Assembly: GCA_031262065.1 (NCBI GenBank)
Contig: JAISIK010000010.1
Coordinates: forward strand, 1 to 36,318
Length of the DNA stretch: 36,318 nt
Reading direction: 5' to 3'
Source: Oscillospiraceae bacterium
Lineage (GTDB): Bacteria; Bacillota; Clostridia; Oscillospirales; Oscillospiraceae
Positions 22,232-30,284 of the stretch are shown here, one piece after another. How positions within the stretch are numbered: the first letter of the stretch is position 1; each line of letters begins with the position of its first letter. The translations under genes and the position numbers were made by a program. The notes beneath the pieces were generated by a model that was given only the letters and a program-made list of their open reading frames with translations, did not search any database and was not told the origin of the DNA.

Positions 22232-22256
22232 CGGCGATAGATACCGCCTATAGCGT

Positions 22257-22285
22257 ATTGTACTGGAAAAATGCCTCTGCGTCAA
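22257..22285 (-). promoter_or_regulatory. Promoter for the queT operon
   Basis: Minus strand: -35 TTGACG (22280-22285), 17-nt spacer, -10 TACAAT (22257-22262). The transcript would start near 22250, just ahead of the riboswitch aptamer. Confidence 0.8.
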
Positions 22286-22288
22286 GAA

Positions 22289-23041
22289 TCAAAAGAGCAG
22301 CCAGAGAAGAATCAGATGGACGGGGTAGAAAAAGTAAAAGCCCAGTTGCAGGGATTTTGCGGCAAAGCGCCGTTTCGGCAGGCGTCCGCGCTTGCCGTTA
22401 TAGGCGAAAATCAGCGGCAGGGCAAGCAGGCTGAAGAGCTGCAACGCCTGCCAGCGGGTGGGGAGAACGAAATTCGCCTGCCTGCCGAGCAAAAGGAAGG
22501 CGAGCTGAAAGGCATAAGAAATCAAAAGCCCGTGGAACACAGACACGAATACGCCCAGCGTGGTCAAAAGCCCGCGGGCAATGCCCTTGCCGTAGAACAG
22601 CCAAAAGGTGAATGCCATGAGAATGCCCTTCGGGCCGTAGTCTGCGCGCAGAACGCCGAAATAAAACAGCCCGAACACCAGCGCAAACGGCAGCCACGCG
22701 AGCAGGCGCAACAGGCGGTCTTTACGCAGAAAATCCGCAGACCAGATACACAGCAGCCCCAAAAGCAGGGTGAAGAAGACGTTCAGATTCGTCGGCAACG
22801 GGAAAGCGACGCCTTTCGTGAACAGGGAGAAGGGAATTTGCGACAGCAGCGCAAAGAGAAACAGGCGCAGGGCGTAGCGGACGCGGCTTCTTGTGTGCTG
22901 GTAGCCGTTAAAGATTAGAAACAGAAAAATCGGGAAGGCGAGCCGCCCGATGATGCGCAGCGGCTCAATGTGCAGCAGCAAACCGATATGGTCGCAGAGC
23001 ATACAGACGCAGGCGATAATGCGCAAAACCAGAGCAGACAT
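22289..23041 (-). CDS. TraX family membrane protein (putative acetyltransferase)
   Basis: A 250-residue polytopic membrane protein. The N-terminal LRIIACVCMLCDHIGLLLH, RIIGRLAFPIFLFLIFNGY and HTRS..RYALRLFLFALLSQ are the signature of the TraX family, named after an F-pilin N-acetylating protein. Chromosomal members in Bacillota have no known substrate and are not linked to conjugation here, as no transfer genes are present. At least seven hydrophobic segments are seen. The ATG at 23041 follows AAAGGAGG. It is probably the last gene of a minus-strand run; the queT promoter starts just past its end. Confidence 0.9.
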   Translation of the reverse strand: MSALVLRIIACVCMLCDHIGLLLHIEPLRIIGRLAFPIFLFLIFNGYQHTRSRVRYALRLFLFALLSQIPFSLFTKGVAFPLPTNLNVFFTLLLGLLCIWSADFLRKDRLLRLLAWLPFALVFGLFYFGVLRADYGPKGILMAFTFWLFYGKGIARGLLTTLGVFVSVFHGLLISYAFQLAFLLLGRQANFVLPTRWQALQLFSLLALPLIFAYNGKRGRLPKRRFAAKSLQLGFYFFYPVHLILLWLLF

Positions 23042-23128
23042 AAAATCCTCCTTTATGGCATACGAAAGGCGAAATCAAGCAGTGCTTGAAGGCAAATACA
23101 AATCGCAGAGAAACAGCGATAGGATTAT

Positions 23129-24049
23129 CTATCTGAGCCGTTGCCTTTCCTGCTGTAAGCGTTCGGACAGCCTGCGGCTGACAACAAACATACTCTCAAT
23201 GCGTATCTTCTTTCCGGGCAGTACCAGCGTTGTTGTGTCCGTAGAGGTGAGAATTTTCTGTATATCACGGAAACGGAAGCGGTATTCCTTGCCCCATATG
23301 GAACGATACATGAATTCATCTTCCGAAAGCAGGGTGATTCTCTGATTCTTATAGCCCAGAACCGCGAGAATCCCAAGCAATAGTGCGCCGAGACCCAGCA
23401 GGCAAGAAGCCAAAACATATAGGTTATAACTAATGCTTAAAATAATCATGCTGCATCCAGTGGCAATCAGGAATATGCCGCTATTGCACAGCCATCCGGG
23501 CATATACATATCTGCTTTATAAATGAAAGACTGCGGAAAATCCGCGCTGTTTTGCGCAGTCGCGGGCTTGTAACAATCAGGGCCAAACCCCGGCTCGCGG
23601 AAGTATTTTGCAATAATGGACGCGTTGCGCCGCGAATAGGGGAAGAACAAAATCTTCGTAGGATTGCTAAGCTGGTAGCTGGCGATTGGGATTCCCGCAG
23701 CCCAAGCCTCGGCTGCAGAACGCTTGCAGCCTTGCAAGGAAAACACAAGGTAGTAGTTCATCCGACGGGTGCCATACAGAATGCCGTATTGCGCAATGCT
23801 CTCCCAGCGCGTAAGGCGGTACGGTATCCCCAAAAATGTAGAGTACAAACCTGCCTGTGTCGGCACAAAACACCGAAATCCGCGAAGACTAAGAATGACG
23901 GTTATGCAAAAAACAACAAGCACGATAGTATCAATGCTTCCGATATACACGAACAAGCATACTAAAACAGCAAGGTAGGCGCAGGCAATCAAGGATTGCT
24001 TGACATTATACCACATCGCCTCGCCGTACCATTGTTTCAGGTGTTTCAT
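23129..24049 (-). CDS. Hypothetical membrane protein with C-terminal PH-like domain
   Basis: 306 residues from the ATG at 24049 (AAGGAGGGC upstream). Two helices lie near 17-55, a soluble part of about 100 residues follows (PTQAGLYSTFLGIPYRLTRW), then two more helices near 190-230. The C-terminal 70 residues (NQRITLLSEDEFMYRSIWGK...) resemble a small PH-like domain: strands ending with a helix (SRRLSERLQQERQ). I do not recognise a characterised family. It starts 11 nt after the dehydrogenase stop, so it shares that operon. Confidence 0.75.
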   Translation of the reverse strand: MKHLKQWYGEAMWYNVKQSLIACAYLAVLVCLFVYIGSIDTIVLVVFCITVILSLRGFRCFVPTQAGLYSTFLGIPYRLTRWESIAQYGILYGTRRMNYYLVFSLQGCKRSAAEAWAAGIPIASYQLSNPTKILFFPYSRRNASIIAKYFREPGFGPDCYKPATAQNSADFPQSFIYKADMYMPGWLCNSGIFLIATGCSMIILSISYNLYVLASCLLGLGALLLGILAVLGYKNQRITLLSEDEFMYRSIWGKEYRFRFRDIQKILTSTDTTTLVLPGKKIRIESMFVVSRRLSERLQQERQRLR

Positions 24050-24060
24050 GATGCCCTCCT

Positions 24061-25011
24061 TCAATTGACTACATTCACGGGATTGCCGTCCAGATAGGCG
24101 CGCAGGTTTTCGACCGAGATTTTCAAAAGCCGCGCACGGGTTTCCTTTGCAGCCCATGCAATATGCGGGGTGATGATGCAATTCGGCGCAGTCAGGAGCG
24201 GGTTTTCCGGGTCGATCGGCTCTTTGGAGACCACGTCCACAGCGGCTGCCCCGAGTTTGCCGCTGTGCAGCGCACGGGCAACTGCGGCTTCGTCCAAAAG
24301 CGTGCCGCGGGCGGTGTTGAGGAGGATTGCGCCGTCTTTCATCTTACAAATTGCAGCGGAATCAATCATGCCGACGGTTTGCGCGGTCTGCGGGCAGTGC
24401 AGGCTGACAATATCCGACTGCCGAAGAAGGGAGTCCAAATCCACAAAGCGCGCCCCCTTCGGCACAGGCACTTCACGGCGCGAAGTGATGAGCACATGAA
24501 GCCCTATAGCCTGCGCGATACGCGCAACGCTCTTGCCGATTGCCCCGTAGCCGACAATGCCGAAGGTTTTGCCCGAAAGCTCCGTCAGCGGCGCATTCCA
24601 GAAGCAAAAATCCTTCGCCCTCGACCACTGCCCCGCCAGCACCGCCTCGTGGTGCATGCCGACTCTTTGGCAGTGCTCCAGCAGCAGCGCAAAGGTCATC
24701 TGCGCCACGGCTTGCGTGGAATACGCAGGCACGTTGCATACCGTTATGCCGTGCGCGCGGGCAGCTTGCAGGTCAACCATGTTGTAGCCCGTGGCGAAGA
24801 TGCCGAGAAACCGCAGGTGCGGGCAGCGATCAAAGACCTCTGCGCCAATCGTTACTTTGTTGGAAAAGGCGATTTCCGCATCGCCGATGCGGGCGGCAGC
24901 CTCTTGCGCGCTTGTGCGTTCGTAGACCGTCAGGTCGCCGAAGGAGGCAAATTCCTCCCAGCATAAGTCGCCGGGGTTCGAGGCGTAGCCGTCGAGAATA
25001 ACCAGCTTCAT
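24061..25011 (-). CDS. D-2-hydroxyacid dehydrogenase (glycerate/hydroxypyruvate type)
   Basis: NAD-dependent oxidoreductase acting on a D-2-hydroxyacid; 316 residues from the ATG at 25011. The dinucleotide motif GIVGYGAIGKSVARIAQAIG is at 151-170. The catalytic Arg235 (NTARG), Glu264 (SKEP) and His283 (TPHIAW) are all present. MKLVILDGYASNPGDL and WEEFASFGDLTVYERT resemble glycerate dehydrogenase/hydroxypyruvate reductase, but lactate or other acids cannot be excluded. The start lies 4 nt after the upstream stop with only a weak GGTAAG site, which suggests coupled translation. Confidence 0.93.
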   Translation of the reverse strand: MKLVILDGYASNPGDLCWEEFASFGDLTVYERTSAQEAAARIGDAEIAFSNKVTIGAEVFDRCPHLRFLGIFATGYNMVDLQAARAHGITVCNVPAYSTQAVAQMTFALLLEHCQRVGMHHEAVLAGQWSRAKDFCFWNAPLTELSGKTFGIVGYGAIGKSVARIAQAIGLHVLITSRREVPVPKGARFVDLDSLLRQSDIVSLHCPQTAQTVGMIDSAAICKMKDGAILLNTARGTLLDEAAVARALHSGKLGAAAVDVVSKEPIDPENPLLTAPNCIITPHIAWAAKETRARLLKISVENLRAYLDGNPVNVVN

Positions 25012-25015
25012 ACGC

Positions 25016-25405
25016 TTACCAGTACAGGGTTGCAGCCTTGCGCTGCATAACGAGATACCAGGCAAAGACGCCGAGAATGTATGCCATCGGCAGCAACTGC
25101 ACCCACGCAATTGCATACAGCGAGAAAACAGCAATGGCAGCAATGTTCAGCGGCAGACCGACTGCCAGCAGAATCCCGAGAATGAGCACGCGCACGCCGA
25201 TATAGTCAAAGAAGCCGTCGGGGTCGGTGCAGTCCTCCGCCTTGCAGTTGCCGGGGAGCAGGAACTTGTTCTCAAAGAAGGCGTACTCGCGCTTGAGGCG
25301 GATGTAGGTGTAGAAGCAGTAGATTGCGCTGCCGAGCAGCATGATGAGCAGCAGAACATCGAGCATGTTCACTTGCAGACCGAGAATCGGGAATGATGCA
25401 AACAT
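25016..25405 (-). CDS. Hypothetical membrane protein (129 aa)
   Basis: Three or four hydrophobic segments: MLDVLLLIMLLGSAIYCFYT near 14-33, IGVRVLILGILLAVGLPL near 69-86, then IAAIAVFSLYAIAWVQLLP and an ending WYLVMQRKAATLYW. The loop between the first two (NKFLLPGNCKAEDCTDPDGF) has two Cys and is acidic. I know of no function. ACGGAGGG precedes the ATG. It lies 25 nt downstream of the UPF0210 gene and directly before the dehydrogenase. Confidence 0.78.
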   Translation of the reverse strand: MFASFPILGLQVNMLDVLLLIMLLGSAIYCFYTYIRLKREYAFFENKFLLPGNCKAEDCTDPDGFFDYIGVRVLILGILLAVGLPLNIAAIAVFSLYAIAWVQLLPMAYILGVFAWYLVMQRKAATLYW

Positions 25406-25430
25406 AAGAATCCCTCCGTTATTTCAAAAT

Positions 25431-26792
25431 CTAATTTTTCAAGCTCTGTAGGGGCGCGGGGATGCGCCCGCCGCGGCTGACAAAGCCTTCCGGCGAGCCG
25501 GGGTTGACCGCCATGACAGGGCCGCTGCCGAGCAGTCCGCCGAAGTGCAGTTCCTGCCCGACCTGCTTGCCGATTGCGGGAATCAGGCGTACGGCGGTGG
25601 TTTTTGCGTTGACCATGCCGATTACAGCCTCGTCTGCGATGATTGCGGAGAGCACTGCAGCGCTCGTGTCGCCGGGCAGAACCACCATGTCAAGCCCCAC
25701 GGAGCAGACGGCGGTCATGGCTTCCAATTTGCCCAGCGTGAGCACGCCGCTTTTCGCGGCTGCGATCATGCCTGCGTCTTCGGATACGGGGATAAACGCG
25801 CCGGAAAGCCCGCCGACGTGCGAAGACGCCATAACGCCGCCCTTTTTCACCGCGTCGTTGAGAAGGGCGAGCGCGGCGGTTGTGCCGTGGCAGCCGCACT
25901 GCGAAAGCCCCATCTCCTCAAGGATATACGCCACGCTGTCGCCGATTGCCGGCGTGGGCGCAAGCGAGAGGTCGATGATGCCGAAGGGCACATGCAGCCT
26001 GCGCGACGCCTCCTGCGCCACAAGCTGACCCATGCGGGTGATTTTGAAAGCGGTGCGCTTAATGAGGTCGGCAATTTGGCTGAGATTATCGGCGGGGCTT
26101 GCCTTGCGAAGCGCCGCGCGCACCACGCCCGGGCCTGAAACGCCGACGTTAATCACGCAGTCGGGCTCGCCCACGCCGTGAAATGCGCCCGCCATAAAGG
26201 GGTTGTCCTCGGGGGCGTTGCAGAGCACCACAAGTTTTGCAGCGCCGATACATTGGCAGTCCGCCGTGCGCCGGGCGCTTTCCAAGATAACCTCGCCCAT
26301 GCGCCGTACGGCGTCCATATGGATGCCCGCCTTCGTCGAGCCGATATTCACGCTTGCGCAGACGTACTGCGTTTCGGAAAGCGCCTGCGGGATGCTGTCA
26401 ATCAGGGGCAAATCGCCCGGCGAAAAGCCCTTTTGCACAAGGGCGCTGTAGCCGCCGATGAAATTCACGCCGACCGCTTGCGCTGCTTTGTCGAGGATGC
26501 GGGCGAAGGCGACGGGATTGTCTTTCTCGCAAGCGCCTGCAAGCATGGCAATGGGCGTGACGCAGATGCGCTTGTTGACAATCGGGATGCCGTACTGCGC
26601 GCTGATATCCTCCCCGGTTTTGACCAAATCCTGCGCCAAGCGGCAGATTTTGTCGTAAACCTTGCTGCATGCTCTTTCTATGTTCGGGTCGATGCAGTCG
26701 AGCAGGGAGATGCCCATGGTGATGGTGCGCACATCCAGATGCTCGTTGTCAATCATGTTGATGGTTTCTAAAATATCTTGTGTGTTGAGCAT
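25431..26792 (-). CDS. UPF0210 (PFL family, DUF711) protein
   Basis: A 453-residue cytosolic protein of the UPF0210 family, function not established. Typical segments are visible: [20 protein letters not shown] at the start, [46 protein letters not shown] and the C-terminal [19 protein letters not shown]. The family is related in sequence to pyruvate-formate-lyase-like proteins but lacks evidence for radical chemistry. The gene is 9 nt downstream of the ACT-domain gene; this pair is conserved in many Bacillota and archaea, so the two products probably act together. Confidence 0.93.
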   Translation of the reverse strand: MLNTQDILETINMIDNEHLDVRTITMGISLLDCIDPNIERACSKVYDKICRLAQDLVKTGEDISAQYGIPIVNKRICVTPIAMLAGACEKDNPVAFARILDKAAQAVGVNFIGGYSALVQKGFSPGDLPLIDSIPQALSETQYVCASVNIGSTKAGIHMDAVRRMGEVILESARRTADCQCIGAAKLVVLCNAPEDNPFMAGAFHGVGEPDCVINVGVSGPGVVRAALRKASPADNLSQIADLIKRTAFKITRMGQLVAQEASRRLHVPFGIIDLSLAPTPAIGDSVAYILEEMGLSQCGCHGTTAALALLNDAVKKGGVMASSHVGGLSGAFIPVSEDAGMIAAAKSGVLTLGKLEAMTAVCSVGLDMVVLPGDTSAAVLSAIIADEAVIGMVNAKTTAVRLIPAIGKQVGQELHFGGLLGSGPVMAVNPGSPEGFVSRGGRIPAPLQSLKN

Positions 26793-26801
26793 GGCAATCT
26801 C

Positions 26802-27071
26802 CTATATGCGGTGCATGGAGTTGAAAATATCTTCGTGCATGGCGTGAATCTTCATGCCCAGTCCCTCGCCGAGTGCGACCAGTTCTTTTTCCAGTTCGAG
26901 GAAGGGCACGGAGGCTTCCGATACGTCAACCATCATAATCATGGCGAACATATCCTGCATAATCGACTGCGTGACCTCTATAACATTGGCGTTGCGCTGC
27001 GCGCAGAGGGTGGAAACCTTTGCCAAGATGCCGACCATATCCTTGCCGAGCACGGTGATGATTGCTTTCAT
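26802..27071 (-). CDS. UPF0237 ACT-domain regulatory protein
   Basis: An 89-residue single ACT domain from the ATG at 27071 (GGAGGC upstream): MKAIITVLGKDMVGILAKVS, then NANVIEVTQSIMQDMFAMIM. ACT domains usually bind an amino acid and control an enzyme; the neighbouring UPF0210 protein is the obvious partner. The domain is GcvR-like, but the ligand is not known. A longer frame reaching upstream overlaps the promoter and is rejected. Confidence 0.93.
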   Translation of the reverse strand: MKAIITVLGKDMVGILAKVSTLCAQRNANVIEVTQSIMQDMFAMIMMVDVSEASVPFLELEKELVALGEGLGMKIHAMHEDIFNSMHRI

Positions 27072-27101
27072 TGCTTTGCCTCCGAGTGTGTAGTATTGAT
27101 T

Positions 27102-27130
27102 AGTATAGCACAGTATTGCGAAATTGTCAG
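27102..27130 (-). promoter_or_regulatory. Promoter for the ACT-UPF0210 operon
   Basis: Minus strand: -35 CTGACA (27125-27130), 17-nt spacer, -10 TATACT (27102-27107). Confidence 0.72.
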
Positions 27131-27160
27131 TAGCGCCGGGAAAATATCGCGCCGTGCGAA

Positions 27161-27189
27161 TGGACAAGGGAAAAGAAAAGTGATACTAT
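27161..27189 (+). promoter_or_regulatory. Promoter for pepD
   Basis: TGGACA (27161-27166), 17-nt spacer, TACTAT (27184-27189), 30 nt before the pepD start. It is divergent from the ACT operon promoter. Confidence 0.6.
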
Positions 27190-27218
27190 AACAGAAATAC
27201 GATTTGGGAGGAAACGAC

Positions 27219-28634
27219 ATGGCTGTTTTGGAAGGGTTGCGCCCCGCAGCGCCGCTGCGGTATTTTGAGGAATTGTGCGCGATTGCGCACGGTTCGCGTG
27301 ATACAAAGCGCATCAGCGACTACTGCGTAGACTTTGCAAAGGCGCACGGGCTTTCCTATGTGCAAGACGAGCAGAATAATGTGATTCTATATAAAAACGG
27401 GAGTCCCGGCTACGAGGATCATCCTACGGTCATTTTGCAGGGGCATTTGGATATGGTCTGCGAAAAAGAGGCGGATTGCGACATTGTTTTTTCCAAAGAC
27501 GGTCTGCGCTTAAAGCACGACGGCAGCTATATCTATGCCGAGGGCACAACGCTCGGCGCGGACGACGGCGTTGCGGTCGCCTATGCGCTGGCGCTGCTGG
27601 ATTCGCAGACGATTGCCCATCCGCCGCTGGAGGTGGTGCTGACCACCGACGAGGAGATTGGCATGCTCGGCGCAGCGGCACTCGATATGCGCGCGCTCAA
27701 GGGGCGCATTTTGCTCAATATCGACTCCGACGAAGAGGGGGTGCTCACTGTCAGCTGCGCGGGCGGCGCAACTGCGCAGCTGCGCCTGCCTGTGGAGCGG
27801 CAGGCGGCAGACGCTGCGTGCTGGCGCATTCTCGTCCATGGCTTGGCGGGCGGACACAGCGGCATTGACATCAACAAAGGCAGGGACAATGCGGATAAAC
27901 TCATGGCAGAGCTTCTGGCAAAGCTCCCGCAGCTTTGCTTGATTTCCATAGACGGCGGCGGCAAGGACAATGCGATTCCCCGCAGCTGCACCGCGCTTGT
28001 GTGCTGCGCCGCGCCGAATTTCGAGGAAGCGGTCTTGCGTGCGGGAAAGCAATTACAAGCGCAGGCTAAAGAAGCGGTGGAATTTTCCTGCGAGGCGATT
28101 GCGCAGCAGCCCTTTTCTATGACGCAGCGCGCGACGGATACCGCCATTTCCCTCTTGCGGGCAGTGCCGAACGGCGTGCAGGCAATGAGCGAAGAAATTG
28201 CCGGATTGGTGCAGACTTCGCTGAATTTGGGCGTTTTGGAAACTTCGCAGGAGGCGCTCACCCTGACCTTCTCCGTGCGCAGCAGCGTCAATGCGGAAAA
28301 GGCAGCGTTGACCGCGCGTTTGCAAGAAATCGCAGCCGCGCACGGCGCGCAGTACAGCCAATCGGGCGACTATCCCGCGTGGGAATACCGCAAGGACTCC
28401 CGCCTTCGCGCGGTGATGGTCGAGAGCTTTGAAAAGCTCTACGGGAAAACGCCCGTGGTCGAGGCAATCCACGCGGGGCTGGAGTGCGGCATATTCTCAG
28501 ACGCGCTGCCGGGACTCGATGCGGTTTCCATCGGGCCGAATATGCTCGATATTCACACCACCCGCGAGCGGCTGGACATTGCATCGACTGCGCGGACATG
28601 GGACTACCTGCTCGATGTGCTCAGGCGGCTGTGA
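27219..28634 (+). CDS. pepD: Aminoacyl-histidine dipeptidase (M20C, PepD)
   Basis: Cytosolic zinc dipeptidase that cleaves Xaa-His and other dipeptides; 471 residues from the ATG at 27219, which follows GGGAGG. Metal and catalytic motifs of M20C are clear: VILQGHLDMVCEK near 73-85, GTTLGADDGVAVAYALALLD near 110-130, LTTDEEIGMLGA near 143-154 and NIDSDEEG near 169-176. The lid domain and the C-terminal AIHAGLECGIF / SIGPNMLDIHTTRE complete the fold. It is a single-gene unit, as the next gene has its own promoter. Confidence 0.95.
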   Translation: MAVLEGLRPAAPLRYFEELCAIAHGSRDTKRISDYCVDFAKAHGLSYVQDEQNNVILYKNGSPGYEDHPTVILQGHLDMVCEKEADCDIVFSKDGLRLKHDGSYIYAEGTTLGADDGVAVAYALALLDSQTIAHPPLEVVLTTDEEIGMLGAAALDMRALKGRILLNIDSDEEGVLTVSCAGGATAQLRLPVERQAADAACWRILVHGLAGGHSGIDINKGRDNADKLMAELLAKLPQLCLISIDGGGKDNAIPRSCTALVCCAAPNFEEAVLRAGKQLQAQAKEAVEFSCEAIAQQPFSMTQRATDTAISLLRAVPNGVQAMSEEIAGLVQTSLNLGVLETSQEALTLTFSVRSSVNAEKAALTARLQEIAAAHGAQYSQSGDYPAWEYRKDSRLRAVMVESFEKLYGKTPVVEAIHAGLECGIFSDALPGLDAVSIGPNMLDIHTTRERLDIASTARTWDYLLDVLRRL

Positions 28635-28662
28635 CAGGGTTCAAATGGGATTTTTTGCGCAG

Positions 28663-28691
28663 TTGCTTTTGCTTTAGGAGTTTGCTACAAT
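28663..28691 (+). promoter_or_regulatory. Promoter for the MATE-ABC operon
   Basis: TTGCTT (28663-28668), 17-nt spacer, TACAAT (28686-28691). It implies a leader of about 165 nt before the MATE start codon. Confidence 0.65.
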
Positions 28692-28716
28692 AGCAGGCAT
28701 ATGTGTAAAATATAGT

Positions 28717-28844
28717 AGTTCCAATTAAAAATCGCTACTGCGATTTTTATAGCGCCGCGGCGCGTTTGGAACTTATGAGACGGCACAGCGCCAACGGCGA
28801 TGTGTGGCGCGTAGCGACAACATTCCAAATCTTGTATTTGGAAT
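28717..28844 (+). ncRNA. Structured 5' leader of the MATE-ABC operon, unidentified
   Basis: The leader can fold into a branched structure. An 8-bp outer helix, AGTTCCAA (28717-28724) with TTGGAACT (28766-28773), encloses AAAAATCGC-TACT-GCGATTTTT (28727-28748) and the GC palindrome GCGCCGCGGCGC (28752-28763). Further GCGCC/GGCGC pairing follows, then ATTCCAAAT-CTTGT-ATTTGGAAT (28822-28844) close to the ribosome site. The first inner hairpin resembles a terminator. No riboswitch class I know is matched. It may be a regulatory leader or a palindromic repeat. Confidence 0.45.
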
Positions 28845-28862
28845 GAGTATTAGGTGGAGAAG

Positions 28863-30284
28863 ATGGGCAGTAGAATCAGAAGGAAGTATTTTGGAGACCG
28901 CGCGTTTTATAAAATGGCGCTGGCAATCGCCGTGCCGATTATGCTGCAAAACGGCATTACGAATTTCGTAAGTCTTTTGGATAATATCATGGTCGGGCGG
29001 GTCGGCACGGAGCAGATGACCGGCGTTTCCATCGTGAATCAGCTGATTTTTGTGCTGAATTTGGCAATTTTCGGCGCAGTGTCCGGCGCGGGCATCTACG
29101 GCGCGCAATTTTTCGGCAGCGGAAACACGCAGGGCGTTCGCCATACCTTCCGCTTTAAGCTGCTGATTTGCGCGGGCATGGTCGTCGCCGGCGCGGGCAT
29201 TTTCCTGCTCTTCGGCGAGGAACTGATTTTGCTGTATCTCCGGGGCGAGGGCGACGGGGCGCAAATTGCCGCAAGCCTCGGCTATGCAAAGAGCTACTTA
29301 GCGGTGATGCTCATCGGCTTTTTCCCCTTTGCGCTTTCGCAGGCATACGCGAGCACCCTGCGCGAAACGGGGAAGACCGTGCAGCCCATGGTTGCGGGCA
29401 TTATCTCGGTGGGCGTAAACCTCTGCTTGAACGCCCTGCTGATTTTCGGCTATTTGGGCTTTCCGCGCTTGGGCGCACTGGGCGCTGCAATTGCAACGGT
29501 GGTTGCCCGCTTTGCCGAGGCGGCGATTTTAATCGTCTGGACGCATAAAAACGCAGAGAAAAACCCCTTTATTGTCGGCGCGCTGCGCTCTTTGCGTGTG
29601 CCGAAGCGGCTCACTGCCGATCTTGCGAAAAAGAGCGTCCCGCTGATGCTCAACGAGACGCTCTGGGCGGGGGGCATGGCGCTTTTGGCGCAGTGCTATT
29701 CCCTGCGCGGCTATAATGTGGTTTCGGCGAATAGCATTGCCTCGACGGTCTCGAATGTTTTCATGGTTGCCTTCCTTGCCATGGGCATGGCAATCGGCAT
29801 CATTGTCGGGCAGCAGCTCGGCGCGGGCGAGCTGGAAAAGGCTGCCGACACCGATCGGAAGCTGATTGTCTTCTCCCTGCTCCTGTCGGTTGCGGTCGGC
29901 GGGCTGATGGCTGCGGTTTCGCCGCTGTTCCCGCGCTTTTATAATGTGCCCGGCGAAATTCGGGGGCTTGCCACGAGCTTTCTTCTGGTTATTGCGCTCT
30001 GTTCGCCGATTAACTCGCTGTCGAACGCGGCGTATTTCACCATGCGCTCCGGCGGGAAGACCTTCATTACCTTTTTGTTCGACAGCTTTTATGTCTGCTG
30101 CGTAACCGTGCCGCTGGCATACGCATTGAGCTATTTTACAAACATGCCGATTGTGCCGCTGTTTCTGATTTGCCAGGTGATTGATATCGGCAAGTGCATT
30201 ATCGGCGTAATTCTCATAAAAAAGGGCGTTTGGATTCAAAACATCGTCGGAAAAGGAGCGCAAGGTGGACAGGAAATATTATAA
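28863..30284 (+). CDS. MATE family efflux transporter
   Basis: Cation-driven exporter in the cytoplasmic membrane with about 12 helices; 473 residues from the ATG at 28863 (GGTGGAG upstream; a GTG three codons earlier is less well placed). The family start is clear: MALAIAVPIMLQNGITNF and SLLDNIMVGRVGTEQMTGVS. The internal repeat has SVPLMLNETLWAGGMALLAQ, then AFLAMGMAIGIIVGQQLGAG. It overlaps the downstream ABC exporter gene by 20 nt, so two different exporter types are made together, probably for drug or metabolite efflux. Confidence 0.93.
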   Translation: MGSRIRRKYFGDRAFYKMALAIAVPIMLQNGITNFVSLLDNIMVGRVGTEQMTGVSIVNQLIFVLNLAIFGAVSGAGIYGAQFFGSGNTQGVRHTFRFKLLICAGMVVAGAGIFLLFGEELILLYLRGEGDGAQIAASLGYAKSYLAVMLIGFFPFALSQAYASTLRETGKTVQPMVAGIISVGVNLCLNALLIFGYLGFPRLGALGAAIATVVARFAEAAILIVWTHKNAEKNPFIVGALRSLRVPKRLTADLAKKSVPLMLNETLWAGGMALLAQCYSLRGYNVVSANSIASTVSNVFMVAFLAMGMAIGIIVGQQLGAGELEKAADTDRKLIVFSLLLSVAVGGLMAAVSPLFPRFYNVPGEIRGLATSFLLVIALCSPINSLSNAAYFTMRSGGKTFITFLFDSFYVCCVTVPLAYALSYFTNMPIVPLFLICQVIDIGKCIIGVILIKKGVWIQNIVGKGAQGGQEIL

